Below are positions 10,726 to 22,200 of a stretch of DNA of 64,000 bases, piece after piece. The notes under the pieces were generated by a model. That model had not been told where the DNA came from and did not search any database. It saw only the letters and a list, made by a program, of their open reading frames with translations. The first letter of the stretch is position 1; every line of letters starts with the position of its first letter. The DNA lies in NCBI RefSeq assembly GCF_040954645.1, contig NC_092805.1, positions 22,532,741-22,596,740 on the forward strand, given 5' to 3'. This stretch comes from Diabrotica undecimpunctata (Eukaryota > Arthropoda > Insecta > Coleoptera > Chrysomelidae). A program made the translations under genes and the position numbers.

Positions 10726-10935
10726 TATAAGATGATGACGAATGACGATTCTAGTGAAGATGGCAGCGATAGTAACAAAGCTGTAATTTTAATTTTTCTT
10801 CTTTTAATGTTATCTTGTTTAATTCTGATTTTTACTGCCATACTTTTACCCTTTTACCTACTGTTATTAACATTATTTTCCTTAATTTGTTCATTTCTCT
10901 TATTTCATTGCATATCATAAGATATCTATTAACTA

Positions 10936-13073
10936 CAGTAGAACCTCGATTATCCGGGCCAGCCCGGACCGAGCCTTCGCCGGATAATCGAAAACACGGA
11001 TAATCCAAAGACCTCAATTTATTTTTTTAATAATTTATTTAGACAAATACATGTGTCAAACGAAGGACAAAAACGTGATACATACAACATACATGTAACA
11101 AAAAATAAAAGTACATACATATTATTATTTCTACATAATGTATATGCTATGAATAAACATTACATATTAAAAAAAAATCACTAATTTTGGTTTGTTTTGG
11201 AGCTTCGTAACTTCTACGCTTTATAATTTCCTTTATGTTTTTAAGCTGAAGTACATGAATGTCATCAGCTCCAGGCTGTTCTTCAAACTATTGAATAAGT
11301 ACATTTACTGCATCCCTTGCTTCCCGATGACTTGTCTTAATGACGCAATCATTGTCAGCACAATTCTCATCATCATCACTACTTGTGTCAGAACTTTCTG
11401 TAAGATAATCGTCATTCATAATCTGATACCCTGTTTCTTGGCGATCACATTCTATCCATTCATGTATTTCGTTATTGTTCGTTTCTTCCAAACCTTTGAT
11501 TTGTGAGGCTATAGATGCTATGTTTTCGACCGATAGCTCACCTTCATTTACGTGATTACCGTCTTCATCTTCCATATCTTCTAAGGTCATTATTTTATAA
11601 AATGATTTTTTAATATGATCCGTTTCCACTTAACTCCAAGCCCTAGCTACAGCATAAATTGCCTCTTTTAAATTTAGGCGTTTCCAAAATCCCACAATAT
11701 CACATTTTCCCAACAATTGAAGCATAAGATCTTTCCTGTAAAGCCTTTTCATGGCCTCGATAACACCTTAATCCATTGGCTGGGCAATAGATGTTATATT
11801 CGGAGGAAAATATGCTACGAATATGTTCCCATCTGCTGACTTTAGTTGCTCTACATCAGGATGCGATGGCGCATTGTCCAGTAACAGTACAGCCTTTGGT
11901 GGAAGATTATTTTCTTGTAGATAAGCTCTAACTTGAGGTATAAATTTTTGGAAAAACCACTGTTTAAAAATTACACGATCCATCCAAGCTGCCTTTAGAT
12001 TATAATAATCAACGGGCAGTGTTTTTATATTTTTAAAAGCTTTTTTTTAGATTTTTGGATTTTCCAATGACGGCTAACCTAAGCTTATGGGTTGCTGAGG
12101 CATTAGCACAGCATAAAAGTGTTATACGGTCTTTGCTTGATTTGAAACCTAAAAAAAAAATTATTTTGAAAAATACTTTATACGTAAAAAGAATTAAAGC
12201 TAACCTGGTGCACTAGTTTCTGAGCCTGCAACAAGGGTTCTTCTCGGCATTGCTTTCCAATAAAGCCCAGTTTCGTCTGCATTATACACTTGCTCAGGTT
12301 TTAGGTCGTGCTCCGTTATGAGATTTTCAAAATCGTAGCAAAATTCTATCATAGCTACATCATCAGCACTTAATTTCTCCCCTTGAACAGCTAATTCTCG
12401 TATTCCATGACGTTTTTTAAATCTGTAAAGCCAACCAGAAGATGCCGAGAAGGTGCCTTTAATTTTCAACTGCTCGTGAAACTTTTCAGCTTGCCTAGCA
12501 CACATAGGTCCTGATATTGGAACCCCCATTGATATTTTCTGCAAGAACCACTTGGTCATAGCATCATCAAGTTCTCGAAACGTAGACCCTTTTAGAGATT
12601 TCCTGTCAGAAATTGCTTTTGCACTGTCCGCTTTAGCTACAAAGCTCTGTAATTCGGATTTTTTCTTCACAATGTCACGAACTATTTGTTTCCCAATATT
12701 ATATGTTTTAGCCAACATAGCAACACTTATTTTATTTTCAAATTGTTTCAAAATTTCCATTTTTTGCCCAATAGTTAAAACATTGCGTTTACGCTTTTCA
12801 TTAGCACCCGTACGCTGCATTTTGTGCGTCTGTTTACGTTCAACGAACGAATCGGTCAGCAGTTGACGAAAATACGAGAAAACTTGGGGATTCCCCGAAA
12901 TGAATGTTTACACGGTGCTGCATTATTCAGCGATGAATGTTTACACGGTGCATTATTCAGCGTTCATGGGCGCCACCAACCTCTGGCCGTTAGCCACGGA
13001 TAATCCGCGCACGGATGATCAATTTAATATGCGGCATGGAGAATCCACCGCCCGGATAATCGGGGTTCTACTG
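10936..13073 (-). mobile_element. Tigger/pogo-type DNA transposon, complete ends
   Basis: 2138 bp, bounded by 24 bp TIRs with one mismatch (left begins CAGTAGAACCTCGATTATCC, right in reverse CAGTAGAACCCCGATTATCC), and flanked by TA at 10934-10935 and 13074-13075. TIR motif, TA target and transposase all agree with the Tigger branch of pogo. Confidence 0.93.
11175..12820 (-). pseudogene. Tigger/jerky-like transposase with one intron, lightly broken
   Basis: Starts at 12820 (MQRTGANEKRKRNVLTIGQK): Psq-type HTH (residues about 10-60), CENP-B-type DNA-binding domain (about 75-145), then DDE_1 with the first Asp in YNADETGLYW. The frame runs to 12200, where an intron fits (CCAG|GTTAGC to TTTTTTTAG|GTTTCAAA, acceptor near 12150). 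It continues [20 protein letters not shown], is shifted by an A-run near 12045, and resumes with LLLDNAPSHPD (second Asp) and TSIAQPMD (third Asp, 11768-11983). An in-frame TAA follows, then VIEAMKRLYRKDLM. Two further stops precede an acidic region (11288-11629) and the end KQTKISDFF near 11180. The full catalytic triad survives, but at least three stops and one shift inactivate it. Confidence 0.88.
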
Positions 13074-13319
13074 TATATAGATATAAATACGTATTAAATA
13101 TATATATTTATTATCCAACCCTATTAAAATATTATACTTGAACTTTTTTGTACATTTTAGCGGATCCGCTCCTATATGGTTTTTTATTATAATAATACGG
13201 TAATGCGGTTGACAAAATCGACAGGGTCATCTCATCAGCGTCAGGCAAAATTTCTTATATGTTGACGGAAACTATAAAACAGCTAACTGGGCGACGAAAA
13301 CTCCGTAAATTCTCTAAGG

Positions 13320-13830
13320 TCATCTCTGCGTCAATAGAATCAGTTCCTGGAAAATTTCGGCGGTGAATAGACACTTCTGGACTTCTCTAACGCACACGGG
13401 TAATTGACTCACAGCAATATGAAAATTTCTTCTGTTTGTAGACTTTTGTCTGCTGGAGCCACACTTCGTGATTATCTTCTTTGTGTACAGTTGCAGTCTT
13501 TGGCGTTTCACATTTAACAGGATGTTATATTCAACATTGGGTCTCCCTTTTTGAATATGGAGACTATAATTCCGAGACGCCATTCAAATAGCATTTGTGT
13601 CTGCTTCCAGTTTCCAGTAAGCAATTTGTGCAGTACCTCTTATTAGGCTTTCACCACTTTGTTTATTTAACTCTGATGTAATGTCTGACCATATTGATTT
13701 TCCATTTTGGAGTTTGTTGGACTCTATGGTCGTTTATGGCTTGGGGAGAAATTTCTATTATTTCATTATTGAACTTATTTAATCGTTCTTTGAAATTTTC
13801 TTTCTTTTCAGTACTTTATATGTGTTGAAA
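13320..13830 (-). other. unrecognised, possibly transposon-derived frames
   Basis: One minus-strand frame (13320-13583) includes NILLNVKRQRLQLYTKK and STNRRNFHIAVSQL, vaguely like the region after the endonuclease in RTE elements. A second frame upstream reads LQNGKSIWSDITSELNKQSG. Neither matches a family clearly enough to name. Confidence 0.25.
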
Positions 13831-13972
13831 GTCTTTTAAAATTTGCTCCAAATAAAATTTGAAGAATGTTGGTGATTGAGTCACATACAACTCAAATGAT
13901 AACACAAAATCCCTTAGAAAATAAGGTTGCATATTGTAAATAATTTAGAATAATACAAGTAATTAAATAGGA

Positions 13973-13978
13973 TTTATT
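13973..13978 (-). terminator. asf1: poly(A) signal of asf1
   Basis: AATAAA on the minus strand, about 95 bases beyond the asf1 stop codon, in an AT-rich 3' flank. Confidence 0.6.
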
Positions 13979-14070
13979 GTACAAAACTCTATTCTAAAAT
14001 AAGACAATATCCAAATGATCTGTAATCTAAAGTACGGGGAAGCTGAATATTTATTTAACTATCAACAATA

Positions 14071-17000
14071 TTATGAACATTCCATGGTTGCCCACGAATT
14101 GGAATTTTCATTAAAGGCAGGTACTTCAACCGGAGCAGAAGGTCCAGCTTCTGATGTCGAGGGTGCTGATGCTCCATTTTGGTCTGAGTTTGTGTTATTT
14201 TCTGTGGGGTTAGTTTCTTCCCAATTAATTTTGAATCGGGTTACTCTAGGTTCGGATGCTAGAATATTTCGGGTCACCTAAAATCAAAAGTAAAATGGTT
14301 ATTTTTAATAATACATATAAACAATAAATATATATTCAAAAAAGTATTAACCTAAAATGAAGCTATTCACTGAAACTCGTACACCACTGACGCGACTATC
14401 TTGACGTTTGTGTAGTAATTTAATCATAAATGGCAATTTTACGTGTTCTATAAAAACACAGAATACCAGAAAATAACCACTACAGGCCACTAAATTCGAA
14501 ATGTCAAAAAAATGTAATTTTCATTACAATAAATTGTGGCTTAATACCATATAAAAACATATTTAACTTAAAAATCGTGATTTAAAAATTAAGTTGCAAA
14601 AACACATTTAACTGGTTCATTTTCTTGTCAATCTACTGATTCTTGTGATACTGATGTTAACTACAATATATTTTTAATTTACCTCTAGGCGAAGTACTAT
14701 TTTGTTAACAAATGCAATAGGTCAATATATCATTAACAAATTCAAATAGTCAAATACATTAATGTGGCTGATAGGATCAAGTTATTCAAAGTCATTAATT
14801 GAATAAAAAAAAAACTGGTTCATTCTATCACCTTTCACTGACCTTAATTATCTTTAATTTATAGAGATAACTACAAATTCATATATTAATTTTATATGAA
14901 ACTTGGAAATTTTATAGAGTGCGCTTATGTGTCGCTTAATTAGGAATGATTTTTACCAATTATGTCGACATCGACGAACATTGATAAAAATAAGTCTTGA
15001 ATTGAATTTTGTATACCCAACATGCTTACAATTTTTGCCGCAGAATTTTAGTTCATTGATAGCTTTGGGTTTCCCATGTGAGACATCTCAGCAATCCATT
15101 AATTCTTTTGGTATTTCAAAGATCACAGCCAAATGTAATTGGGGCCTGTCAATAATTAGTAAAACTTTATCTGATGTATTCTGTTTAGCTTTTCCATTTT
15201 TTCAATATCTTTATTGATTTGATGCCTCTTTCTTTAAGTTTTGTTTCTCTTCTTCCCGTTTTACTCGATATTCTTCAATATTGTTTACAGATCTGTTAAT
15301 AATGATATGACTTATTGTTCTTTTTGTTCACTCGTTTGCATTCTATAAACAAATTGTTTACTGCCCTTAGAATACCTCATACAACACTTCCTCTGCTGCC
15401 TCGTGAAGTATGGTTTTCATAAAATCCCCTATTGTATCGAGATCATTGGGGCCTACCTTATGTATCCGTTAGTTTATGATATATCCATTTATGAAAGCTT
15501 AAAACGACAATACACATCAATTTATCAAGGTTCTATTTAAAAACGTATGGTTTAGTTGTATGAGAGCAGACGTATCAGATTTTAAATTACCAAATGTTTG
15601 TCTTTCAAGGTTAGATCATTTATTGTTTGGATAACCCGTCTGTAGGTAAATTTCTGGACATTTCGCTACACGACAGTAAGTCAAATATTCGTCATAATTT
15701 GGGGTAAAACGTGAATCCATCTAAATCACTCTGCAATAGTGCTTATGTGGTTAATGTTTTGAGTCATACAGGATTCTCGATTGATGCCTTATGGCAAACA
15801 GTGCAGGGTTGGTTTCAAATGGAGGATAAAAAAAAGTTAGTCTTCCTTATGGAAGCATTTGAGTCCTCAGCTTTGGAATTATATCCACTTAAACTGAAAG
15901 TGGCTGAAGTCAGTTCAGATTCTTGGACTTGGTAAAAGAGAGGTCACTTTTAGCATGCAATCATTAGTACAGAACTGTAGAGATCAAACGTAGGATGATT
16001 ATCATTATTTCGTCATTATTGGAAAGGCATTTCCATGAAAATGTAAAACAAAAACTGATGATAAAATATTTTCAAGAGTTGGGATTGGATGCTAAAGACA
16101 TAAGAGTTATCTCTAATGTGAATTGGAACCAGACAGGAACACCATCTTCAAAAACATAGCGAAACAGAAAATTTATTGATAAAAAAGGGAAGTAAAGTTC
16201 CAATGTTGTATCAACAATCTTCAGTGTCTTATAAATGATTTAACTCTCACAATTGAAGCTTTGGTTTTGAAAATAAATATCAAGAAGACAGAAACTGTTA
16301 TTGTAGATGGAAATAATTACCTGAATGCAGAGATTTATGTAGTTGGAGAAGAAATCAAGCAAGTCAAGCAGTTGGAGGAGGAGTCTAGAAATACCTATTG
16401 AATGTTTATTTAAATTTAGCAAGATATGAATCAGACTAGCCTCCCTAATAGATGAGTCCCAATTAAAGTATAATATTATATTTGAACATCTTTGGTTTTA
16501 TTGGTATATAAGAGCTTTAGGTCATCTTCACATTAGATAATCATAATAAGGGCCCCTGCATACTATCAATTTATTCACAACCAAACAGTTTAGTCGAATC
16601 GTGACAGTATTGTGATTTGTTCTTGACTAAACTATTTAGTTATGTAGGGTGCACACACTGTTGATAGTTGCATAGGAAACTTCAGTGTGTCATCATGTTG
16701 TCTAACAAAAGAGTACTTGCTTATACATTACTGTACATGGAAGGTAATGGAAAAAGGAAAAGAAAAGTATGTGTACATCCCACACTAAGCATTTACGAAT
16801 GTTTAAGTTACATTACTTAAACATGTTTAAGTTACATTATTTAAACATCCTAGTATTTTATCATCAAAAATCTAATTTTTTAAGGGTTTTTACCCATGTA
16901 TTTAGTGGCTTCAAACATGTAAAACTAGAAACCAATAATGATGGATAAGCCATTCAGAAAACATTTTGTGATGTAGGCTGATAGGGTTTTTATATTAATA

Positions 17001-18391
17001 TAGCTTTTATAGAGAATTTTTTTTAAATAACAATTTTTGTGATTCATGGTATAGAGCCAGCTAGAGGAATTCATTTTTCTTGTGAAGAGGAAGAAATGTT
17101 ATCAGGGGTTTAAATTTCTGTCAGTAATTGTCCCAACTTTTTCCCCAAAAGAGTCTAACCCATGGCAATACAAAAAGCAGGTTTAAAGAACTGTTTGATG
17201 TATTTTCGGTAATTAAACATCTGAATACTCTTTCGAATAACAATTGTCAGAAATCTGTTTAGTTGAGTGTTTGTGCAAGGCCTTAATCAAACATTTTTTT
17301 TTGTTTTATTATTCATTTTAAATAAAAATTGTATTTTGAAAACATCTAATCTAGAATTTTCCTTTCAATTACCTTTTTACTGAGATCAAGTTTTTCCCCT
17401 ATGAATAATCATAAGAAATTATGTTCAGAAATAACTTTCATAGAAACTTCAATTTTCACACAATTTTAGTTAATATTTTTTAACCTGGTATCTAAAACAT
17501 TTACAGCAAAATTTTCCAATCTTAAAGTGTACATGATATACTTAGTTCTTGCAGTTCATCATGCTAAGTTTTTACAACAATAAGTTGAATTCCTCATTAG
17601 GTATATAGCATTCCCCATTATCATATTATTTACCAATTTTGATAATATGTATATCATTATCAAAATTCCTATCTAACAATTAATATTCAATTCAAATTTC
17701 AAACAATATAGGATAAACAGTAAACAAGTCTAAACATGTTTGTATCACTTGTCATTCTGCTGATATTCAAACATTTGTTAAATACTCATCTAGTAAAATT
17801 TAATTTAATTCAATTCTACACTACCTTATCAAATTGTGGAGGACTAGGTAAATTTTCTTTAAGTTCTGGATCAGTATATTCATTATTAATAAAATACCCT
17901 ACACGAATGAACTCCTGACTTCTATAAGAACATGTTAAAAGTACAACTGTAACACCAAGAGCATCATTTTCTGGAATACGTGAGACATTTGGAGGATCCG
18001 CCTTAAATCAATTAAAAAAATTAATGAAGGAATGTTACTTAAAGACTACATTGTTATATGTACTGCATCTAAATACACTTTGAATTTTGTTTTCAACAAA
18101 GAATACTCACTTGAAACACGAACATGTGTTTGCCTTCGGGTATAGGTCCTACAAAAACTGAATCTAAAGTTTGATCATAGTCTTCACTCTCAGCTGAACC
18201 TACATATATCATTTTCCATTCCAAATCTACAAATTACTTACATATATACATGTTCCACACATTATATTATTCATTAATTTACCTTCTCTAAGTTCTTCTA
18301 TACACTCGAAAGTTATTTCGAACTGAAATGGGTTCAAGAAAGGACTAGGATTGTCCATTACGGTTATGTTACACAATTGGACCTTAGCCAT
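14071..18391 (-). CDS. asf1: histone H3-H4 chaperone ASF1 (anti-silencing factor 1), 4 exons
   Basis: Exons: 18391-18283, 18226-18111, 18001-17825 and 14277-14071. All introns are GT...AG, and the joins give one 202-residue frame from ATG ([18 protein letters not shown]) to a stop, the usual length for insect ASF1. Residues 1-155 form the immunoglobulin-like core, with [40 protein letters not shown] and [19 protein letters not shown]. The H3-H4 contact residues Asp54, Val94 and Arg108 known from yeast and human ASF1 are all present. The tail (156-202) is Ser/Thr/Asn-rich, like the region phosphorylated by TLK kinases in other animals. ASF1 is nuclear; it hands H3-H4 dimers to CAF-1 or HIRA during replication-coupled and independent assembly. 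The last intron is 3.5 kb and holds RT and Harbinger scraps. It is divergent from the acid phosphatase gene. No lesion seen. Confidence 0.97.
16030..16395 (+). pseudogene. RTE-like reverse transcriptase remnant in asf1 intron
   Basis: Plus-strand frames read [20 protein letters not shown] and VNWNQTGT (the loop before RT motif B), then, after a break, [20 protein letters not shown] with [10 protein letters not shown] (the region after the YADD box). The YADD motif itself is lost. It lies antisense to asf1. Confidence 0.6.
16541..16800 (+). pseudogene. possible PIF/Harbinger element, 5' fragment
   Basis: TAA followed by GGGCCCCTGCATACTATC looks like a TWA target and a Harbinger-type G-rich terminus. 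About 150 bp further an ATG at 16695 opens [17 protein letters not shown] and [16 protein letters not shown], similar to the basic start (KRKRR-W-VHP) of Harbinger nucleases. It ends after about 43 codons and no second terminus was found. Confidence 0.4.
16799..16846. repeat. tandem repeat, 2 x 24 bp, each unit palindromic
   Basis: ATGTTTAAGTTACATTACTT+AAAC is followed directly by the same unit with one change (ATTACTT to ATTATTT). Each unit has GTTTAAGT / ACTTAAAC-type arms. Confidence 0.8.
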
Positions 18392-19257
18392 TATATATTA
18401 GCACTGGTTAATATCCAATCCAACTTTCACAAATGTTATAAAAAAAATATAAAATATGAGTTTTTATTAAAACGACTCAATTACCTTGTTCAAAACTATC
18501 TTAAAAAAATCTGTGCAACAGCGTCAAAATTGTTTACCCGCCAGAATTTCTTTTCAAGTCTTCCTCTTTCTGTTTCAATTTTAATTTTGGTTGTATTGTA
18601 TTTGGTCGTGTCATGTTTGACATAAGTTTCATGTCATGCTACAATGGTCATGACAGGTATAACCCCAAAACCACAAAACTTGAAAACAAAGAAGAATTTA
18701 AATTATTATTCTTTTCTTTTGAGAAAAATTATCTTTTAATTATAAATTTTTAATATCAATATATAAGAAAATGCAATATTTCTGAACTTCGATTTTTCCA
18801 AAATCATATTTATTATTATGCTTGGCACATTTTAAGTTGGAATGTTTTTCTTCTTTTTTCTGATTTGATTTAAACCAAACAAGCAATTTGCATTAGTTGA
18901 AGTAGAATTTGTCCTTAGACCATAAAGCTTTCCCAGTAACAGCTGTTTGTCCATTTGTCAGATAACATTTGTTTATCTCTTAAAAACTAATATTTACGCC
19001 ATTTAAAATTCAAATTACTATTTATTGTACTTCTGACAAACTATACATCTCAGTTGCTTTTGGTAGTGGCACTTGCAGTTAATTCTCTCGTATAGTTTTC
19101 ATCGGAGAGATTTGGATTAAGCAACCAACTATTTTCTAAAATCAAATTTAAATTTATCTATTATGTATTAAACAAACTATCTTCCCAATTTCAATGTATG
19201 TACGGCTGTGATAGCTTAAATAGTAAATAGTTCCTGTTAGTAATTTATTCATAGAAA
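18392..19257. promoter_or_regulatory. shared intergenic region between divergent asf1 and acid phosphatase genes
   Basis: About 866 bp separates the two start codons, so both 5' UTRs and promoters must lie here, or a 5' intron must intervene. I see no clear TATA box or repeat. A plus-strand open frame at 18377-18625 overlaps asf1 exon 1 and is not coding. Confidence 0.5.
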
Positions 19258-22200
19258 ATGGCTCTTATATACTTCATTTTTCTTGGACTAGCTTGTTTGG
19301 GAGCTAAAGGAGAGGAAGACAAACTTAATGGTGTTGTAGTGGTAAGTTCTTTTTTTGTTCAATCTGTTTCAAATCATTAACGCTGTGATTTTTAAAGATT
19401 TACAGACATGGTGATAGAACACCTGTTGATCCATACCCAAATGACCCCTACAAGAATATATCATACTGGCCTATTGGATTTGGACAACTTACAAATGTAA
19501 GTAGCATTGTAAATGAAATTTCTTTTACTATTTTCTAAGATATATTAAATATTTGCTTTTATCATAATATAGAATATCTATAAATATAAAGTTTTGTAAA
19601 AAACATTCTGGAGGTAAATATGCTGATTTTGCTGTAGGAACGTTTTTATATTTATTACTCATTTATATTTACAACAGATTATATATACATAAACAAAAGT
19701 TACATTTACATTTCATTAATATTAATGATATTATAATTCACAAAGGTTCTCATTTTTGCTGTTGCTATCCCCACATGTTCTCCAGCACTTTTCACCTCTG
19801 GGTTTTTTCATGTCAGATATGTCCTGATAAATGCTATAATTCTAATTTATGTTGTGAATAAAATTTCTTTATGAGAAAGTTTTTGTCTGATAGGTTTGTT
19901 TTCTATATAGTAACTAATTTTAACACCTCTCTTTATCTTCATTTAATGTCATTCTAATTAATGTATTTTTAGGCTTTATAACTTTTTAAATTGTTTTTTC
20001 ATTTTAATTCTGTAACAATATATTGAGTTATTTAATGAATCAGAAATGTCAGTAACATTTTCAGAATATTTTTACTTCCAAGATGTCCTCCTATCATACC
20101 TCCTTCCAAACGAAAGATAATCGAATACTGAATGTTTTCATAATCTTAATTATTAAAAAAATTAAAAAACATTAAATCACTTGGTTTGAGACACAGGTAG
20201 ATTGCACCATCGCCCTCCCTTAGATTTTCCTATGGTCCTACTACTACAAAACTATTTTAAATGTTTGCTGTTTAATAAATACAGTGACATGTCTTGCAGA
20301 ATAGGATTTATTTTTTCTTCATCATTGTCATATACTAGATAAATTTATGTCTTTTTGGACTATTGTAGGCTTATTATTAATGAATATGATTCATTGATCA
20401 AGGTTCCACTTGCTGCAACGAATCTGTTTTTATAACAGTCACACATATGTTATACAATGTGTGCTCTAGGTATTTAATTGTCTTAATAAAATTTGGTAAA
20501 CAACTATTTAATGTATTAAAGGATTTTTAAATCGTGGTGTTGATCTTAATATTCCTAGGATATATATTTTATATATCACTAGTCTGTCTCCTCTCTGGTT
20601 TCTCTCACCCAATCCCAACTTCCCAATGTACTCCTCATAACTTCCTTCACCGATTTTGGCATTGTAGTCGCTCATAATTACTGTGATTTCAACCTCTTTT
20701 CTTAATTTTGACACATCTTGTAGTTGTTCATAAAATGTTTCGATTTCTTCCTTAGTTTGTCAGCGATGGGGGCGTATATCTGTATTAAGTTTAGTTTGCC
20801 AATGGTTGACTGAAGATGAACCATGATTATTCTACCTGAGCAGGGTACAAAATTCAGTCAGTAAAGAGTTACTGGTTTCCCTGTTTGACAGTTTGACATT
20901 TTCGTGAGTTTGGCCATCAGGTTTCACTTAGTCCTAATACTTGGATATTTAGTCTATCCATTAAGGATACAACATTCTTCAGTTTCGCTGGTTGATACAG
21001 ACTTCTAATGTTGATTTTCTTGAGAAAACAGATAATGCGGTAGTTTTCTGTTGCTTTTCACACCGCAGTACTACAACCATTCAAACTGTCACAAACCTAG
21101 TCACACCTGTTGAATTCCAACAACAAGCCAGTAGATCAAGCAAGTTAGTAAAAAATAAGCCTTTTTTTCGTCACAACTATATAGATGAGTTTTACAAATG
21201 AAATGTCTAGTATGAGATAGTACAAAAAGATTCGTATATTGGGATTCATCAACTTTTTAGTAGAACTATTTTTAAATAAACAAATAAAACGCCAAACTCA
21301 TTATTTTGCTTATAACTTAAAAACTTGTCTATTTAGAGATTTGAACTTTTTCAACAAAAAAAAAAAAGATACACAAAATGAGATATGTTAAATTACAATC
21401 GGTTAATAAACAAAAAAGTTGTTGCAAAATGAACAACAAAATCGTTGTTTTTGAATATTATTAATAACATTTTTATTATTCATTAAAATTTGTTTAAATG
21501 TACCTGAATTTGAGGGTCATATCATCTTTGAATTGTGTGCAAAAGATGGCCAGGTCAGATTAATAGTTTTTGCGAAATTTAATTTGTTTATAACTATTGT
21601 TTATAAATAGCAATTTAATACTGTTTATATAATTATGTTTTAAATAAATAAATAAATAAAACAATAAAAAGCGTCTTAAGTAAAGGTTTGTACATCCCAT
21701 AGTTATCAGCTGCATTTGTTTTGGATAATTTTTCAATGAAAATATGATAAGTGAGTTGATTTTGAAACAAGTGAGTCAAATGTTTTCTATAAAAAAAATT
21801 ATAATTACATTAATGTTATTAAATTTATAAATGATATCTCAAGAACGGACTGGAATCAAATATATGGTATTTTAGATACAAATATTGCTTTTAATATTTC
21901 TTTAATTTTTTTTTATGTATCATTTTGACATAAACTTCCCTATTATAACTAAAAAGTTCAAACCAAATAGTAATAAATGGGTTAATAATGAGGTGAGACA
22001 ATCAAGTTATGAACTGAAAAATTTGCATGCATTATCTAGAGCATTTCCTGTTGTGTGATTATTATAAGCATAAAAAAAGAGATCTTCAACAGCTTCTAAA
22101 TTCAATCAAAACATGCCGCTACCAAAATATAATAAACACATTTGATAATCCTTCTACAAGTGCTTGAAAAATTATATCTGGTTTTTCATAACGTAAAAAC

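Larger units (their letters stand above)
14278..17824 (-). other. asf1 intron 3, partly transposon-derived
   Basis: 3547 bp between asf1 exons 3 and 4. Recognisable contents are an RTE-like RT remnant (16030-16395), a Harbinger-like start (16541-16800) and a 24 bp tandem repeat. The interval 14340-16030 contains only short unrecognised frames. Confidence 0.7.

Noticed and set aside
14345..14467. Open minus-strand frame ([20 protein letters not shown]) with AG/GT-like borders, seemingly an extra asf1 exon.
   Set aside because: It would end in phase 1, while asf1 exons 3 and 4 join exactly in phase 0 and give the known ASF1 sequence across the joint.
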